A stretch of 64,000 bases of DNA from an uncultured Acetatifactor sp. (lineage in GTDB: Bacteria; Bacillota; Clostridia; Lachnospirales; Lachnospiraceae). The DNA lies in assembly GCA_944384205.1 (NCBI GenBank), contig CALWSL010000009.1, positions 62,001 through 126,000 of the forward strand, given 5' to 3'. Both the position numbers and the translations under genes were made by a program. Below are positions 1 to 7,241 of this stretch, one piece after another; within the stretch, counting starts at the first letter, position 1; each line of letters opens with the position of its first letter. Under the pieces are notes generated by a model that saw only the letters and a program-made list of their open reading frames with translations, searched no databases and had not been told where the DNA came from.

Positions 1-185
1 TCTACAATATAGTCTACTGTGGTGTGGAAATAATCAGCGAAATCTTTGAGTGTGCGGATGCTTGGTTCAGCGAGATTATTTTCATATTTGTAAATGGTTT
101 GCTGGCTCAGGTTAAACATATCTGCAAGAGCCTGCTGGCTACAGTGGCAGTCTGCTCGATGTATTTATGATATAAGTTAATTTCA
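1..185 (-). pseudogene. XRE-family helix-turn-helix regulator, frame-disrupted and cut by window edge
   Basis: Read on the minus strand, bases about 1-165 encode a clear Cro/XRE HTH core: SQQALADMFNLSQQTIYKY, then ENNLAEPSIRTLKDFADYF, then a Val-Asp-Tyr-Ile, the usual Pfam HTH_3 pattern. This frame has no plausible start; going upstream it runs into a TAA at about 165-167. An ATG at 185-183 starts MKLTYII in another frame. Removing one A from the AAA run near 164-166 joins MKLTYII directly to the HTH frame, giving a normal-looking XRE N-terminus. I infer a one-base frameshift or a small deletion. The rest of the gene lies outside the window, so it may be real decay or a sequencing error. Confidence 0.6.
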
Positions 186-295
186 TCGCGAAAAAAACAA
201 ACTTTATAAAAATAATCTAAAATGTTACACAAAGTGTTGATAACGTGCGCACAAATGAATCTAATATAATTAGAAAAGATAGGAGGATGAGGAAT

Positions 296-595
296 ATGGC
301 AAAGACAGCAAATATTAATATCCGTATTGACCCTGAAACCAAAACCAAGGCGGAAAAGCTTTTTGCAAGTTTTGGTATAACAATAACAGATGCGATTAAT
401 ATTTTTTTGCGAAAATCTATTATGGAGGGTGGTTTGCCTTTTGAAGTAAAACAACCTAAATACAATGAGGAAACAGAAGCGGCAATGGAAGAAACACGAG
501 CTATTATGCAGGGAAAAGTTGATGCAAAAAAATATTCTTCGGCACAGGAATTGTTTGAAGAACTGGATGCGGAAATGGATGGTGAAGAATGTTAG
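296..595 (+). CDS. RelB/DinJ-family antitoxin
   Basis: This encodes a 99-residue protein. The N-terminus (NINIRIDPETKTKAEKLFAS, then GITITDAINIFLRKS) is the ribbon-helix-helix region of RelB/DinJ antitoxins, which bind their own operator and neutralise a RelE/YafQ mRNA interferase through an acidic C-terminal tail (here ELFEELDAEMDGEEC). The GLPFEV segment after the RHH is also typical. The start at 296 is chosen because AGGAGG at 281-286 sits 9 bases upstream; longer in-frame starts have no such site. Its stop overlaps the start of a truncated toxin (589), the usual translational coupling of such pairs. The antitoxin seems intact although its partner is not. Confidence 0.85.
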   Translation: MAKTANINIRIDPETKTKAEKLFASFGITITDAINIFLRKSIMEGGLPFEVKQPKYNEETEAAMEETRAIMQGKVDAKKYSSAQELFEELDAEMDGEEC

Positions 596-756
596 AGTTG
601 GAAGTTACCGGACAATTCCGGAAGGATTACAAACGTATTAAGAAACGCGGATATAATATGGAGTTACTAGAAAGGGTGATTGATACCTTGCCTGCAGAGA
701 AAATTCTGATTGATTCAATAAATTTCTGGAATTATTTAAGAAAAATTCCCGATTAG
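589..756 (+). pseudogene. YafQ/RelE-family toxin remnant (truncated)
   Basis: The ATG overlaps the antitoxin stop. The 55-residue product begins MLELEVTGQFRKDYKRIKKR and continues with NMELLERVIDTLP, matching the first half of YafQ-type toxins (usually about 90 residues). After LPAEK the sequence departs from the family and reaches a stop at 756. The expected second half with the catalytic His/Asp/Trp residues and the ECHI...DWLLIY-like strand is absent. I see no remnant of it in other frames within the next 100 bases. The toxin is therefore very probably inactive, leaving an orphan antitoxin. Confidence 0.65.
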
Positions 757-937
757 AATGAAAATATTACAAGTCCTGCGCAACCACAGCAAGGAATAAC
801 ATATGTATTATATACCAAAATTATATGAAGATAACTGAGAAATTTTTGTAGATTTTATTTCATTCTGTTTTCTGTAAATCAAGTGTTTTAATGATATATG
901 CTTGAAAAAGAGTCTGCTACATTTTTTTATATTAATC

Positions 938-966
938 TTGAAAGTTCTGTGATATAATGCTGTAAT
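938..966 (+). promoter_or_regulatory. Probable sigma-A promoter of the AAA ATPase pair
   Basis: TTGAAA at 938-943 and TGTAAT at 961-966 are separated by 17 bases. An overlapping TATAAT lies at 953-958 but has no good -35. The element is 44 bases upstream of the ATPase start in an otherwise featureless gap (757-1009). Confidence 0.4.
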
Positions 967-1009
967 ACGGACTGAGATATATTTGCATTGGAAAGAAAGA
1001 GGAATAGGA

Positions 1010-2119
1010 ATGGCAATTAAATCAATAAAAATTTTAAATGTTATGGCATTTCAAAGGCAATGGAGAAAAAATAATGGAGATTGCAGTATCTTTGATGTCA
1101 AAGCTGGCGATAAAATTGGTGAGGCATTTGAACTGCAATTTGGCGATGGAATTAATGTAATTATAGGAGAAAATGGTGTAGGAAAGACTACTATATTAAA
1201 AATGATTTATGCAGCGACGCAATGGTCCTTCCTAAAGACTGAAGCAGGAAAAACACAAAAGTTGATACATTTCTTTTCCAACAATCTTTCTAATATGGAC
1301 TTATTACAAAATAAAAGTGATGGAGGATTTTCTTATTTTGAGGTATCGGACGGAACGCATACGTTTACGAATAATCTGTCCCAAAACAGTATAATAGATT
1401 TTGACGATTGGTTAGGATTGAATATTCAGTCTGTTTTTATACCAACAACAGAAATGTTATCCCATTCCAAGGGCTTTCTTGCATTGAATCAGAAGTATAA
1501 GCTGCCATTTGACGGAACGCAAATTGATATTATAGTCAATGCGTCCTTGCCGGAAGTGAGAGAATTACCGGATTATATGGAGGCAATTTTGGAGAAAATC
1601 AGTCGTGCCATTGACGGGGCTGTAATTATGGAAAATGATACTTTTTATGTGCTGAAAAAGGATGGGAGAAAAATTGATTTTTCACTGGAAGCGGAAGGAT
1701 TAAGAAAGTTAGGCTTGCTTTGGAAACTGATACGCAACGGTTTATTGGAAAAAGGAGCAGTGCTATTATGGGATGAACCGGAAGCAAATTTGAATCCGGA
1801 ATTATTTCCACTTGTTGTAGATATTTTGTTGGAGTTGGAGAAGGCAGGAATCCAAGTGTTTGTTGCGACACATAGCTATAATCTTGCAAAGTACTTTGAA
1901 GTTAAGCGAAATAGTAAGGAGCAGGTGCAATATCATAATTTATATAAAGCGTCATCGGAGGTAGCGCCGGAATATCACTTGCCGGATGATTCATTCGTAG
2001 AAGAAAGTGGTATTTTTGGAGAGTCAGCGTACTATTTAAGCGAGTTAAGGGAAAATAAGATAATTGATGCAGACGACAAGCTGTTGGATGAAACGCTAAA
2101 GAGAAATTTGGGGGATTAA
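1010..2119 (+). CDS. AAA family ATPase (OLD/AAA_15-AAA_21 type, no TOPRIM)
   Basis: The product is a 369-residue ABC/SMC-like P-loop ATPase of the type found in OLD-like and defence proteins. Walker A is GENGVGKTT (G53-T61). A signature-like EGLRKLG lies at about 229-235, Walker B is LLWDEPEANLNP with D255 and E256, and the H-loop histidine is VATHS (H288). The stretch between Walker A and the signature is a family-variable lid. There is no C-terminal TOPRIM domain, unlike OLD proteins, so any nuclease must come from a partner; the next gene, 13 bases downstream, is a candidate. I chose ATG 1010 over an in-frame upstream codon because AGAGGA ends about 7 bases before it. The ATPase class is secure; the biological role is not known. 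Confidence 0.8.
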   Translation: MAIKSIKILNVMAFQRQWRKNNGDCSIFDVKAGDKIGEAFELQFGDGINVIIGENGVGKTTILKMIYAATQWSFLKTEAGKTQKLIHFFSNNLSNMDLLQNKSDGGFSYFEVSDGTHTFTNNLSQNSIIDFDDWLGLNIQSVFIPTTEMLSHSKGFLALNQKYKLPFDGTQIDIIVNASLPEVRELPDYMEAILEKISRAIDGAVIMENDTFYVLKKDGRKIDFSLEAEGLRKLGLLWKLIRNGLLEKGAVLLWDEPEANLNPELFPLVVDILLELEKAGIQVFVATHSYNLAKYFEVKRNSKEQVQYHNLYKASSEVAPEYHLPDDSFVEESGIFGESAYYLSELRENKIIDADDKLLDETLKRNLGD

Positions 2120-2132
2120 GGCGGTATCATAT

Positions 2133-2675
2133 ATGCAGAATGAAAAAATATTGCAGGATGAAAATCAAAAAGTTCAATTTGATTTTTCTAATTCATTAAA
2201 TGTGTTTGAACCACATGAATTAGCCAATATGTATTCGGAATATTTATCAGATGTGGATTTTGTTGTGGAAGGAAATGAAAGGCTGTTTTGTGTGGAATAT
2301 AAAAATGCAAATATAGAGGGCGCTGAGAATCCACAGGCTTTAACAGATAAACTTAATACAGAGGCATTTTGGAAAAAGATAGCCAAAAAGTTTTATGGGA
2401 CAATGTTTTTGGTATGGGCGTGTAATCAGAATCCGCAAGATAAGCCAGTGCAATATATTTTGTTAATTGAAACAAATCCTTGTATAGATGCTGTAATAAA
2501 AAAGCGCTTTATGTTAAAAATGCAGTCTCGTTTGCCGTTCAAATATAAGGAAAACGAACAAATAAAGCGTCATGTAATAGACTACGATTTTCTCATTATG
2601 GATATAAATGAATGGAATGAAAAATTCCCTGCATATCCGGTGGAACAGATTAAAAACAAAGTGGAGCAGTTGTGA
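2133..2675 (+). CDS. Hypothetical protein with PD-(D/E)XK-like motif, partner of AAA ATPase
   Basis: This is a 180-residue protein of no family I recognise by name. Residues about 39-60 read SDVDFVVEGNERLFCVEYKN: an Asp (D42) in one hydrophobic strand and E55-x-K57 at the end of the next, the spacing expected of a PD-(D/E)XK nuclease core. The rest is mixed alpha/beta with a later strand-rich part (YILLIETNP at about 110; DYDFLIMDINEW near the end). No signal peptide or membrane segment is visible. It follows the ATPase by 13 bases with AAGGCGG about 8 bases upstream of the ATG, so the two are almost certainly co-transcribed. A nuclease role is inference from the motif and from analogous ATPase-nuclease defence pairs. 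Confidence 0.6.
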   Translation: MQNEKILQDENQKVQFDFSNSLNVFEPHELANMYSEYLSDVDFVVEGNERLFCVEYKNANIEGAENPQALTDKLNTEAFWKKIAKKFYGTMFLVWACNQNPQDKPVQYILLIETNPCIDAVIKKRFMLKMQSRLPFKYKENEQIKRHVIDYDFLIMDINEWNEKFPAYPVEQIKNKVEQL

Positions 2676-2684
2676 GACTGCTCC
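2663..2684. terminator. Hairpin between convergent units, likely bidirectional terminator
   Basis: GGAGCAG at 2663-2669 pairs with CTGCTCC at 2678-2684 around an 8-base loop, overlapping the stop of the upstream + strand gene. On the minus strand the stem is followed by CACTTTGTTTTT, so it should terminate pyrBI. On the + strand the tail (GTTATTT) is weaker. Confidence 0.55.
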
Positions 2685-2706
2685 GTTATTTAGGAAAGAG
2701 TTACAT

Positions 2707-3141
2707 TTATTTCGCAGATTCCGCATATTTCTCTTCGCAGTACTTACAGCGGTACACTTCTTTCTGCTCATCAGCCAGAACGAAGATGTGGGGCAGACCC
2801 TGCTCAATAGAAGTGATACATCTGGGGTTACGGCATTTGATGACGTTTTTAATCTGCCTGGGAAGCACCAGGTCCTTTTTTGCCACGATTTCGCCGTTTT
2901 TGATAACGTTGACGGTGATGCTGTGGTCGATGAACGCCAGTACATCCAGGTCGAGCATATCAATGTCGCATTCCACCTTCAGAATGTCCTTTTTGCCCAT
3001 TTTGTTGCTGCGGGCGTTTTTGATGATTGCCACGGTACAATCTAATTTATCTAGTTGAAGATGCTCGTAAATAGCGAGGCTTTTGCCGGCTTTGATATGG
3101 TCTAATACGAAGCCCTCTTCGATTTTTCCAACATTTAACAT
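2707..3141 (-). CDS. pyrI: Aspartate carbamoyltransferase regulatory subunit
   Basis: This is the regulatory chain of aspartate transcarbamoylase. It binds nucleotide effectors in its N-terminal domain and contacts the PyrB catalytic trimer through a C-terminal zinc domain. The 144-residue product has the usual order: an allosteric alpha/beta domain (about 1-95, including GKSLAIY and DKLDCTVAIIKNA), then a zinc ribbon with CRNPRC and, after a short insert, CKYC, giving four cysteines. Length is normal for the family (about 150). It follows pyrB on the same strand by 50 bases. The start has GAGGG just upstream. A separate PyrI implies an allosterically regulated ATCase. Confidence 0.96.
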   Translation of the reverse strand: MLNVGKIEEGFVLDHIKAGKSLAIYEHLQLDKLDCTVAIIKNARSNKMGKKDILKVECDIDMLDLDVLAFIDHSITVNVIKNGEIVAKKDLVLPRQIKNVIKCRNPRCITSIEQGLPHIFVLADEQKEVYRCKYCEEKYAESAK

Positions 3142-3191
3142 AATTCCCTCATTTCTGCACGGCAGTGCGGTTTATTGTTTTGAAGTAAAAG

Positions 3192-4106
3192 TTATACATT
3201 GATTCCCAAAAGAGTCAGAATCAAAGCCATTCTCACATAGACGCCGTATTGCGCCTGTTTGAAATAAGCAGCCCTTGGGTCGTCGTCCACTTCCACAGAG
3301 ATTTCGTTGACGCGGGGCAGGGGATGCAGCACCAGCATGTTTTTATTGGCAAGCTCCATTTTGGAAGCGTTCAGGATATAGAAGTCTTTCAGACGCACAT
3401 AATCCTCTTCATTGAAGAAGCGTTCCTTCTGTACGCGGGTCATATACAGCAAGTCCAGTTGGGAGATAACACTTTCTAAGCGGATAACCTCCTCGTAGGG
3501 AATATTTTTCTCCTTCAGCATGTCGGTAATATAATCGGGAACCTTCAGTTCTTCGGGAGAAATGAAGATAAAACGGATTCCTTCATAGCGCACCAGCGCA
3601 TGAATCAGGGAGTGGACGGTACGTCCGAATTTCAAATCACCGCAAAGACCGATGGTAAAGTTGTTCAGCTTTCCGTGCAGACTTCTGATAGTCATAAGGT
3701 CTGTGAGGGTCTGTGTGGGATGCTGGTGTCCGCCGTCACCGGCATTGATTACGGGGATGCCTGATTTTTCGGCGGCTACCATGGGCGCGCCCTCCTTGGG
3801 ATGACGCATGGCGCAGATATCCGCATAGCAGGAGATAATGCGGATGGTATCGGATACGCTTTCCCCTTTGGAAGCGGAGGAGGAAGCGGCGTCGGAGAAA
3901 CCGATGATGCGCCCTCCCAGTCTTGTCATAGCGGATTCAAAGCTTAAACGGGTGCGCGTGCTGGGTTCATAAAAGCAGGTGGCAAGGATTTTGCCATCGC
4001 AGGCATGCGCGTATTTTTGCGGGTCTTTCTCGATGGAAGCGGCAAGGTCAAAGAGCTTGTCCAGTTCCTCGGTGGTGAAGTCCAGCGGACTCATCAGATG
4101 TCTCAT
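3192..4106 (-). CDS. pyrB: Aspartate carbamoyltransferase catalytic subunit
   Basis: PyrB condenses carbamoyl phosphate and aspartate, the committed step of pyrimidine synthesis in the cytoplasm. The carbamoyl-phosphate motif STRTRLSFE, the mobile-loop SSASKGES, the HPTQTLTDL strand and the HPLPR motif near the C-terminus are all present. I place the start at 4106 ([10 protein letters not shown]) because GGAGG (reverse complement of 4116-4120) lies 9 bases upstream, whereas a longer in-frame start would include the Shine-Dalgarno site. The product is 304 residues, normal for bacterial PyrB. pyrI follows, so this is a two-gene pyrBI unit. I see no clear PyrR attenuator or pyrimidine-box upstream. 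Confidence 0.96.
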   Translation of the reverse strand: MRHLMSPLDFTTEELDKLFDLAASIEKDPQKYAHACDGKILATCFYEPSTRTRLSFESAMTRLGGRIIGFSDAASSSASKGESVSDTIRIISCYADICAMRHPKEGAPMVAAEKSGIPVINAGDGGHQHPTQTLTDLMTIRSLHGKLNNFTIGLCGDLKFGRTVHSLIHALVRYEGIRFIFISPEELKVPDYITDMLKEKNIPYEEVIRLESVISQLDLLYMTRVQKERFFNEEDYVRLKDFYILNASKMELANKNMLVLHPLPRVNEISVEVDDDPRAAYFKQAQYGVYVRMALILTLLGINV

Positions 4107-4170
4107 GATATAATTCCTCCATTTTAGCATACTCATAAGAGAGCTTCTTCAAAAAGCGCTCCGGGCATAG

Positions 4171-4198
4171 AAAAGTCGAAGAGAAGAATCTCTTCGAC
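4171..4198 (-). terminator. Rho-independent terminator of the nitroreductase gene
   Basis: A perfect 9-bp stem, GTCGAAGAG (4175-4183) with CTCTTCGAC (4190-4198), has a 6-base loop. On the minus strand it is followed by TTTTC. It begins 8 bases after the nitroreductase stop and isolates that gene from pyrB. Confidence 0.8.
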
Positions 4199-4205
4199 AG
4201 GTTAG

Positions 4206-4742
4206 TTATTTATAGGATAGTAATTCCTCAACGCTCTTACGTTTGGGAGCAATGGGGGATTCTGCGGGATAACCGATGGGAATTAAAGCAATAAGCTCTC
4301 TTTCTTCGGGAATCTCTAATAAATCAGAAGCTTCTTTCTGATCGAAAATCCCCATGATAACGGTTCCCAGTCCCTGTTCATAAGCAGCGAGACAAAAAGC
4401 TTCGCTGGCAACTCCGGCATCAAACATTTGCCAGGAATCACCCCTCTCGGTGGTGTAGGAACCGTCTCTCTCGAAACCGCAGCGACCTTTGATAACAGTA
4501 ACGGCAATTACCATAGGGGCGTTTTCCATAATTTTTCCATTGTTAGGATAAGCAGAAGTGCACTGTGCCAGTTTTTGTTTCGTTTCGCCTTCTACAGCGA
4601 TGTAGCGGACAATCTGTGTATGTTTCCAACTGGGAGCATAGGATGCGGTCTCAACAATCTGACTGAGCAGTTCATGAGATACCGGTTTGTCCAAAAATTG
4701 ACGGATACTTCTACGCCCTGTAATACATTCCTTTGCAGTCAT
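4206..4742 (-). CDS. Nitroreductase-family FMN oxidoreductase
   Basis: This is a 178-residue cytoplasmic flavoprotein of the nitroreductase superfamily, which uses NAD(P)H and bound FMN to reduce nitro groups, quinones or flavins. The FMN-phosphate motif RRSIRQF is at about 10-16, followed by the TASYAPSWKHTQ region. FDAGVASEAFCLAAYEQGLGT is the family helix and loop, and the C-terminus has the IPIGYPAESP strand. Length is typical of the short clade. AGGAGG-like sequence lies about 9 bases upstream, with its own promoter and terminator, so it is monocistronic. The physiological substrate cannot be read from the sequence. Confidence 0.88.
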   Translation of the reverse strand: MTAKECITGRRSIRQFLDKPVSHELLSQIVETASYAPSWKHTQIVRYIAVEGETKQKLAQCTSAYPNNGKIMENAPMVIAVTVIKGRCGFERDGSYTTERGDSWQMFDAGVASEAFCLAAYEQGLGTVIMGIFDQKEASDLLEIPEERELIALIPIGYPAESPIAPKRKSVEELLSYK

Positions 4743-4767
4743 TATTATACCCTCCTGAATTTATTTT

Positions 4768-4796
4768 ATGATACCACGTCTGAAGAGGAGTTGCAA
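4768..4796 (-). promoter_or_regulatory. Sigma-A promoter of the nitroreductase gene
   Basis: On the minus strand TTGCAA (4796-4791) and TATCAT (4773-4768) are separated by exactly 17 bases, about 25 bases upstream of the start codon. Confidence 0.6.
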
Positions 4797-4827
4797 TGAA
4801 TTATTTTGCAAAAACTTACAAAATGTT

Positions 4828-4856
4828 TTGCATATAGGATATATTTCTACTATAAT
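4828..4856 (+). promoter_or_regulatory. Sigma-A promoter of the PH-domain gene
   Basis: TTGCAT (4828-4833), a 17-base spacer and a consensus TATAAT (4851-4856) lie 40 bases upstream of the ATG. It is divergent from the nitroreductase promoter. Confidence 0.75.
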
Positions 4857-4896
4857 GATAGGGAGTACAGGCGTAACAACAGAAAGGGATGAAGTT

Positions 4897-5271
4897 ATGG
4901 TAGAATTTGTTGAAAGAAAGCGCTGGCTGTTCTTAGGATTGCCTTTTACCTTTACAAAGTACAGAATAAAAGAGGATATGATTACGATAGAAGCAGGACT
5001 GCTTAAGACGATAGAAGATGACTGCTATATGTATAAGGTGCAGGATGTAACGCATTCTGCGAGCCTGCTGGAAAAAATGTTCCGGTTGGGTACGGTTGTA
5101 TGCCATACAGGGGATACAACGCATCCAATATTAAAGCTTGAGCATATCCGTAACTCCAAGACCGTCAAGGATTTTATTTTAAAGGAATCCGAGGAGGCAA
5201 GGTTAAAGAGGCGCACTGTAAATATGCTCGACATCGGTTCTGGCGATATGGAAGAGGCAGAAGAAGTATAA
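4897..5271 (+). CDS. PH-domain protein (bPH/YdbS-like)
   Basis: The 124-residue protein resembles bacterial PH domain (bPH_2) proteins: TKYRIKEDMITIEAGLLKTIEDDCYMYKVQDVT is the characteristic pattern of two strands, a turn and a strand carrying a ...V.DV. motif, followed by LGTVVCHTGDTTHPILKLEHI and a helical tail rich in Glu/Arg. No membrane segment or signal peptide is visible, unlike the larger YdbS/YdbT proteins, so it may be a free cytoplasmic PH domain. ATG 4897 is chosen because AAGGGATG lies just upstream and a consensus promoter is at 4828. A terminator follows at 5305. Function of this short class is unknown to me. Confidence 0.7.
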   Translation: MVEFVERKRWLFLGLPFTFTKYRIKEDMITIEAGLLKTIEDDCYMYKVQDVTHSASLLEKMFRLGTVVCHTGDTTHPILKLEHIRNSKTVKDFILKESEEARLKRRTVNMLDIGSGDMEEAEEV

Positions 5272-5304
5272 AATATAAAAAATAGTAGTGAAATAAGGAA
5301 AATG

Positions 5305-5327
5305 GGACCTGTGAAGGTCCTGTTTTT
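5305..5327 (+). terminator. Rho-independent terminator of the PH-domain gene
   Basis: GGACCT (5305-5310), GTGA loop, AGGTCC (5315-5320), then TGTTTTT. It lies between the PH-domain stop and the MATE ribosome site, which argues against the longer MATE start that would span it. Confidence 0.8.
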
Positions 5328-5343
5328 AAGGAGTGTAATTTTT

Positions 5344-6750
5344 ATGGAATTGGACATGACAAAGGGAAAACCTGCGGGATTGATTGCACGGTTTGTGATT
5401 CCGATTATTATCGGAAATATTTTTCAGCAGTTTTACAGTATGGCGGATACCATTATTGTGGGACGTTTTGTAGGTGTGGATGCACTGGCGGCGGTAGGCG
5501 CTACCGGTTCTGTGACGTTTCTGATACTGGGCTTTACCCAGGGTCTGACAACAGGCTTTACGGTACTGACCGCCCAGCGGTTTGGCGCGGGCGACAGGGA
5601 GGGAATGCGTAAAAGTATCGGCAGTGCGGCAGTGCTTTCCGTCATTGTGACGGCAGTGATGACGTTTCTCAGTATGGCGTGCATGGATAAGCTGCTTCGT
5701 CTGATGAATACACCTGAAAATATTTTTGACATGACGAAGTCGTACATTATGATTATCTGCGCGGGCATCTGCTGCAGTGTGTTATACAACCTGCTTGCAA
5801 GTATTCTGCGGGCTATCGGTAACAGTGTGGTACCGTTGGTGCTTTTGGTGATATCCGCCGTGGTAAATATTGTATTGGACTATGTATTCATTGTCTATGG
5901 CAGGATGGGGGTGGAAGGCGCTGCCTATGCTACCATTATTTCCCAGGGCTTATCAGGAGTTTTGTGTCTGATTTACATTATCGTTAAGGTGCCGGCTCTG
6001 CATGTGGAAAAACGGCATTTTATATTGGAGGCGCATTGCGTAAAAAATCAGATGGGTGTGGGGATTCCCATGGCGCTGCAGTTTTCCATCACGGCGGTTG
6101 GGACGATTCTGGTGCAGGCAGCATTGAATCTGTTGGGTTCCGATGTTGTGGCGTCTTATTCGGTATCCTGCAAGGTGGAGCAGCTCGTAACACAGGCGTT
6201 TAATGCGATGGGCGTCACGATGGCGACATATTGTGCACAGAACAGAGGTATTAATGATTTGAACCGTATCAAAGCGGGAGTAAAAGTGGCAAATGTGATG
6301 TCCGCTGTCTATGCGGTAGTTGTCTATGCGCTGCTGTTTCCGATTCTGCCATATGCTGTCAGGATGTTTGTGACGGAAAATGTTGATATGGTATATGGCT
6401 ATGCCAGAACTTATATTACTATTTGCGGTTTATTCTTTATCCCGTTGGGAATGATATTTATTTTCCGCAATGCCCTGCAGGGCTGCGGGTATGGTTTTAT
6501 GCCCATGATGGGCGGCGTGGTAGAGCTGCTGAGCCGTTGCGCGGCGGCGTTTGTCGCGGCAAAGTTCTTAAGCTATGAAGGCGTCTGCTTTGCCAATGCG
6601 GGCGCATGGCTGACCGCCGGAATTTTCCTGTGGATTGCCTACCATATTATCTTTAAGAAAATGGTCAGGGACAAAAAGGTTCACGAGGATTTGGGAGGAA
6701 GCAGCACCTTCTCAAACAACAGTCCGGCGCCGAACCAGAACGGGGCGTAA
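5344..6750 (+). CDS. MATE family multidrug/cation antiporter
   Basis: This is a 468-residue polytopic membrane protein of the MATE family, exporting organic cations or drugs in exchange for Na+ or H+. The repeat signatures are visible: PIIIGNIFQQFYSMADTIIVG at about 20-40 in the first half and the matching PMALQFSITAVGTILVQAALN in the second, with about 12 hydrophobic segments. ATG 5344 is chosen because AAGGAG (5328-5333) lies 10 bases upstream; a start at 5302 would overlap the terminator. The last 23 codons overlap the convergent gene on the other strand, and the tail (SSTFSNNSPAPNQNGA) looks non-conserved, possibly an extension after loss of an earlier stop. Confidence 0.92.
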   Translation: MELDMTKGKPAGLIARFVIPIIIGNIFQQFYSMADTIIVGRFVGVDALAAVGATGSVTFLILGFTQGLTTGFTVLTAQRFGAGDREGMRKSIGSAAVLSVIVTAVMTFLSMACMDKLLRLMNTPENIFDMTKSYIMIICAGICCSVLYNLLASILRAIGNSVVPLVLLVISAVVNIVLDYVFIVYGRMGVEGAAYATIISQGLSGVLCLIYIIVKVPALHVEKRHFILEAHCVKNQMGVGIPMALQFSITAVGTILVQAALNLLGSDVVASYSVSCKVEQLVTQAFNAMGVTMATYCAQNRGINDLNRIKAGVKVANVMSAVYAVVVYALLFPILPYAVRMFVTENVDMVYGYARTYITICGLFFIPLGMIFIFRNALQGCGYGFMPMMGGVVELLSRCAAAFVAAKFLSYEGVCFANAGAWLTAGIFLWIAYHIIFKKMVRDKKVHEDLGGSSTFSNNSPAPNQNGA

Positions 6751-7094
6751 TCAAGGCGTATCACACGTTTAATATTCCAACGGCTTTTGCCGTAATCCCA
6801 GGGACATATTTGGCGCAGAGAAAGCAATCTGCCGCTCAGATATTCACCTGAAAAAATCAGGGACATATAGGTAAGACCCCGTACCCAGAAGGGCTTGTGG
6901 CGGAGCAGACGGTATATGGGAGCCAAAAAAGCGGCGCAGCCGTAGATGGGAAACATCCATATGGAAGTGTTCCCTTTTAAGTGGAAGTCTCTGCGGCGAA
7001 GGGAATCAAGGGAAGTAAAAAGGATTTCCATGCACCAGCCCGTGACTCCGCAGCGCAGAAAGTTATATAAGAAATTGGATAATGTTTTTTTCAT
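6681..7094 (-). CDS. Putative CmpB-type ABC transporter permease-like membrane protein
   Basis: This 137-residue membrane protein resembles Pfam ABC_trans_CmpB (PF06541). CGVTGWCMEILFTSLDSL near residue 14 corresponds to the G-W-x-x-E motif. RRRDFHLKGNTSIWMFPIYG corresponds to the ...RG.L.G..cP.YG motif, and about four hydrophobic segments follow. The start at 7094 has AGGAG 6 bases upstream; longer upstream frames do not. The gene runs convergent to the MATE gene and overlaps its 3' end by 70 bases, with no terminator between. Despite the family name, a transport role for these small proteins is unproven. Confidence 0.7.
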   Translation of the reverse strand: MKKTLSNFLYNFLRCGVTGWCMEILFTSLDSLRRRDFHLKGNTSIWMFPIYGCAAFLAPIYRLLRHKPFWVRGLTYMSLIFSGEYLSGRLLSLRQICPWDYGKSRWNIKRVIRLDYAPFWFGAGLLFEKVLLPPKSS

Positions 7095-7241
7095 AATATA
7101 CTCCTGACTTTTATTTTGTGGGTCGGATACCCTGTAAATGATTTTGCAGGTGATGCTACGCATTACAGTATTTACAGATATTTCGGATATTATGTGCCTG
7201 ATTATTGTTTTTTGATTTGGGATGAGGGAGAAGCGTATTGT

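Noticed and set aside
2608-3058. Two long + strand open frames over pyrI
   Set aside because: They are shadows of pyrI on the opposite strand; the minus-strand frame carries the zinc-ribbon cysteines and family sequence.
4107-4205. Attenuator for pyrBI
   Set aside because: The only stem here is oriented and placed as the nitroreductase terminator; no competing anti-terminator or PyrR-binding sequence is seen, and the -10-like TAAAAT lies too close to the ribosome site.
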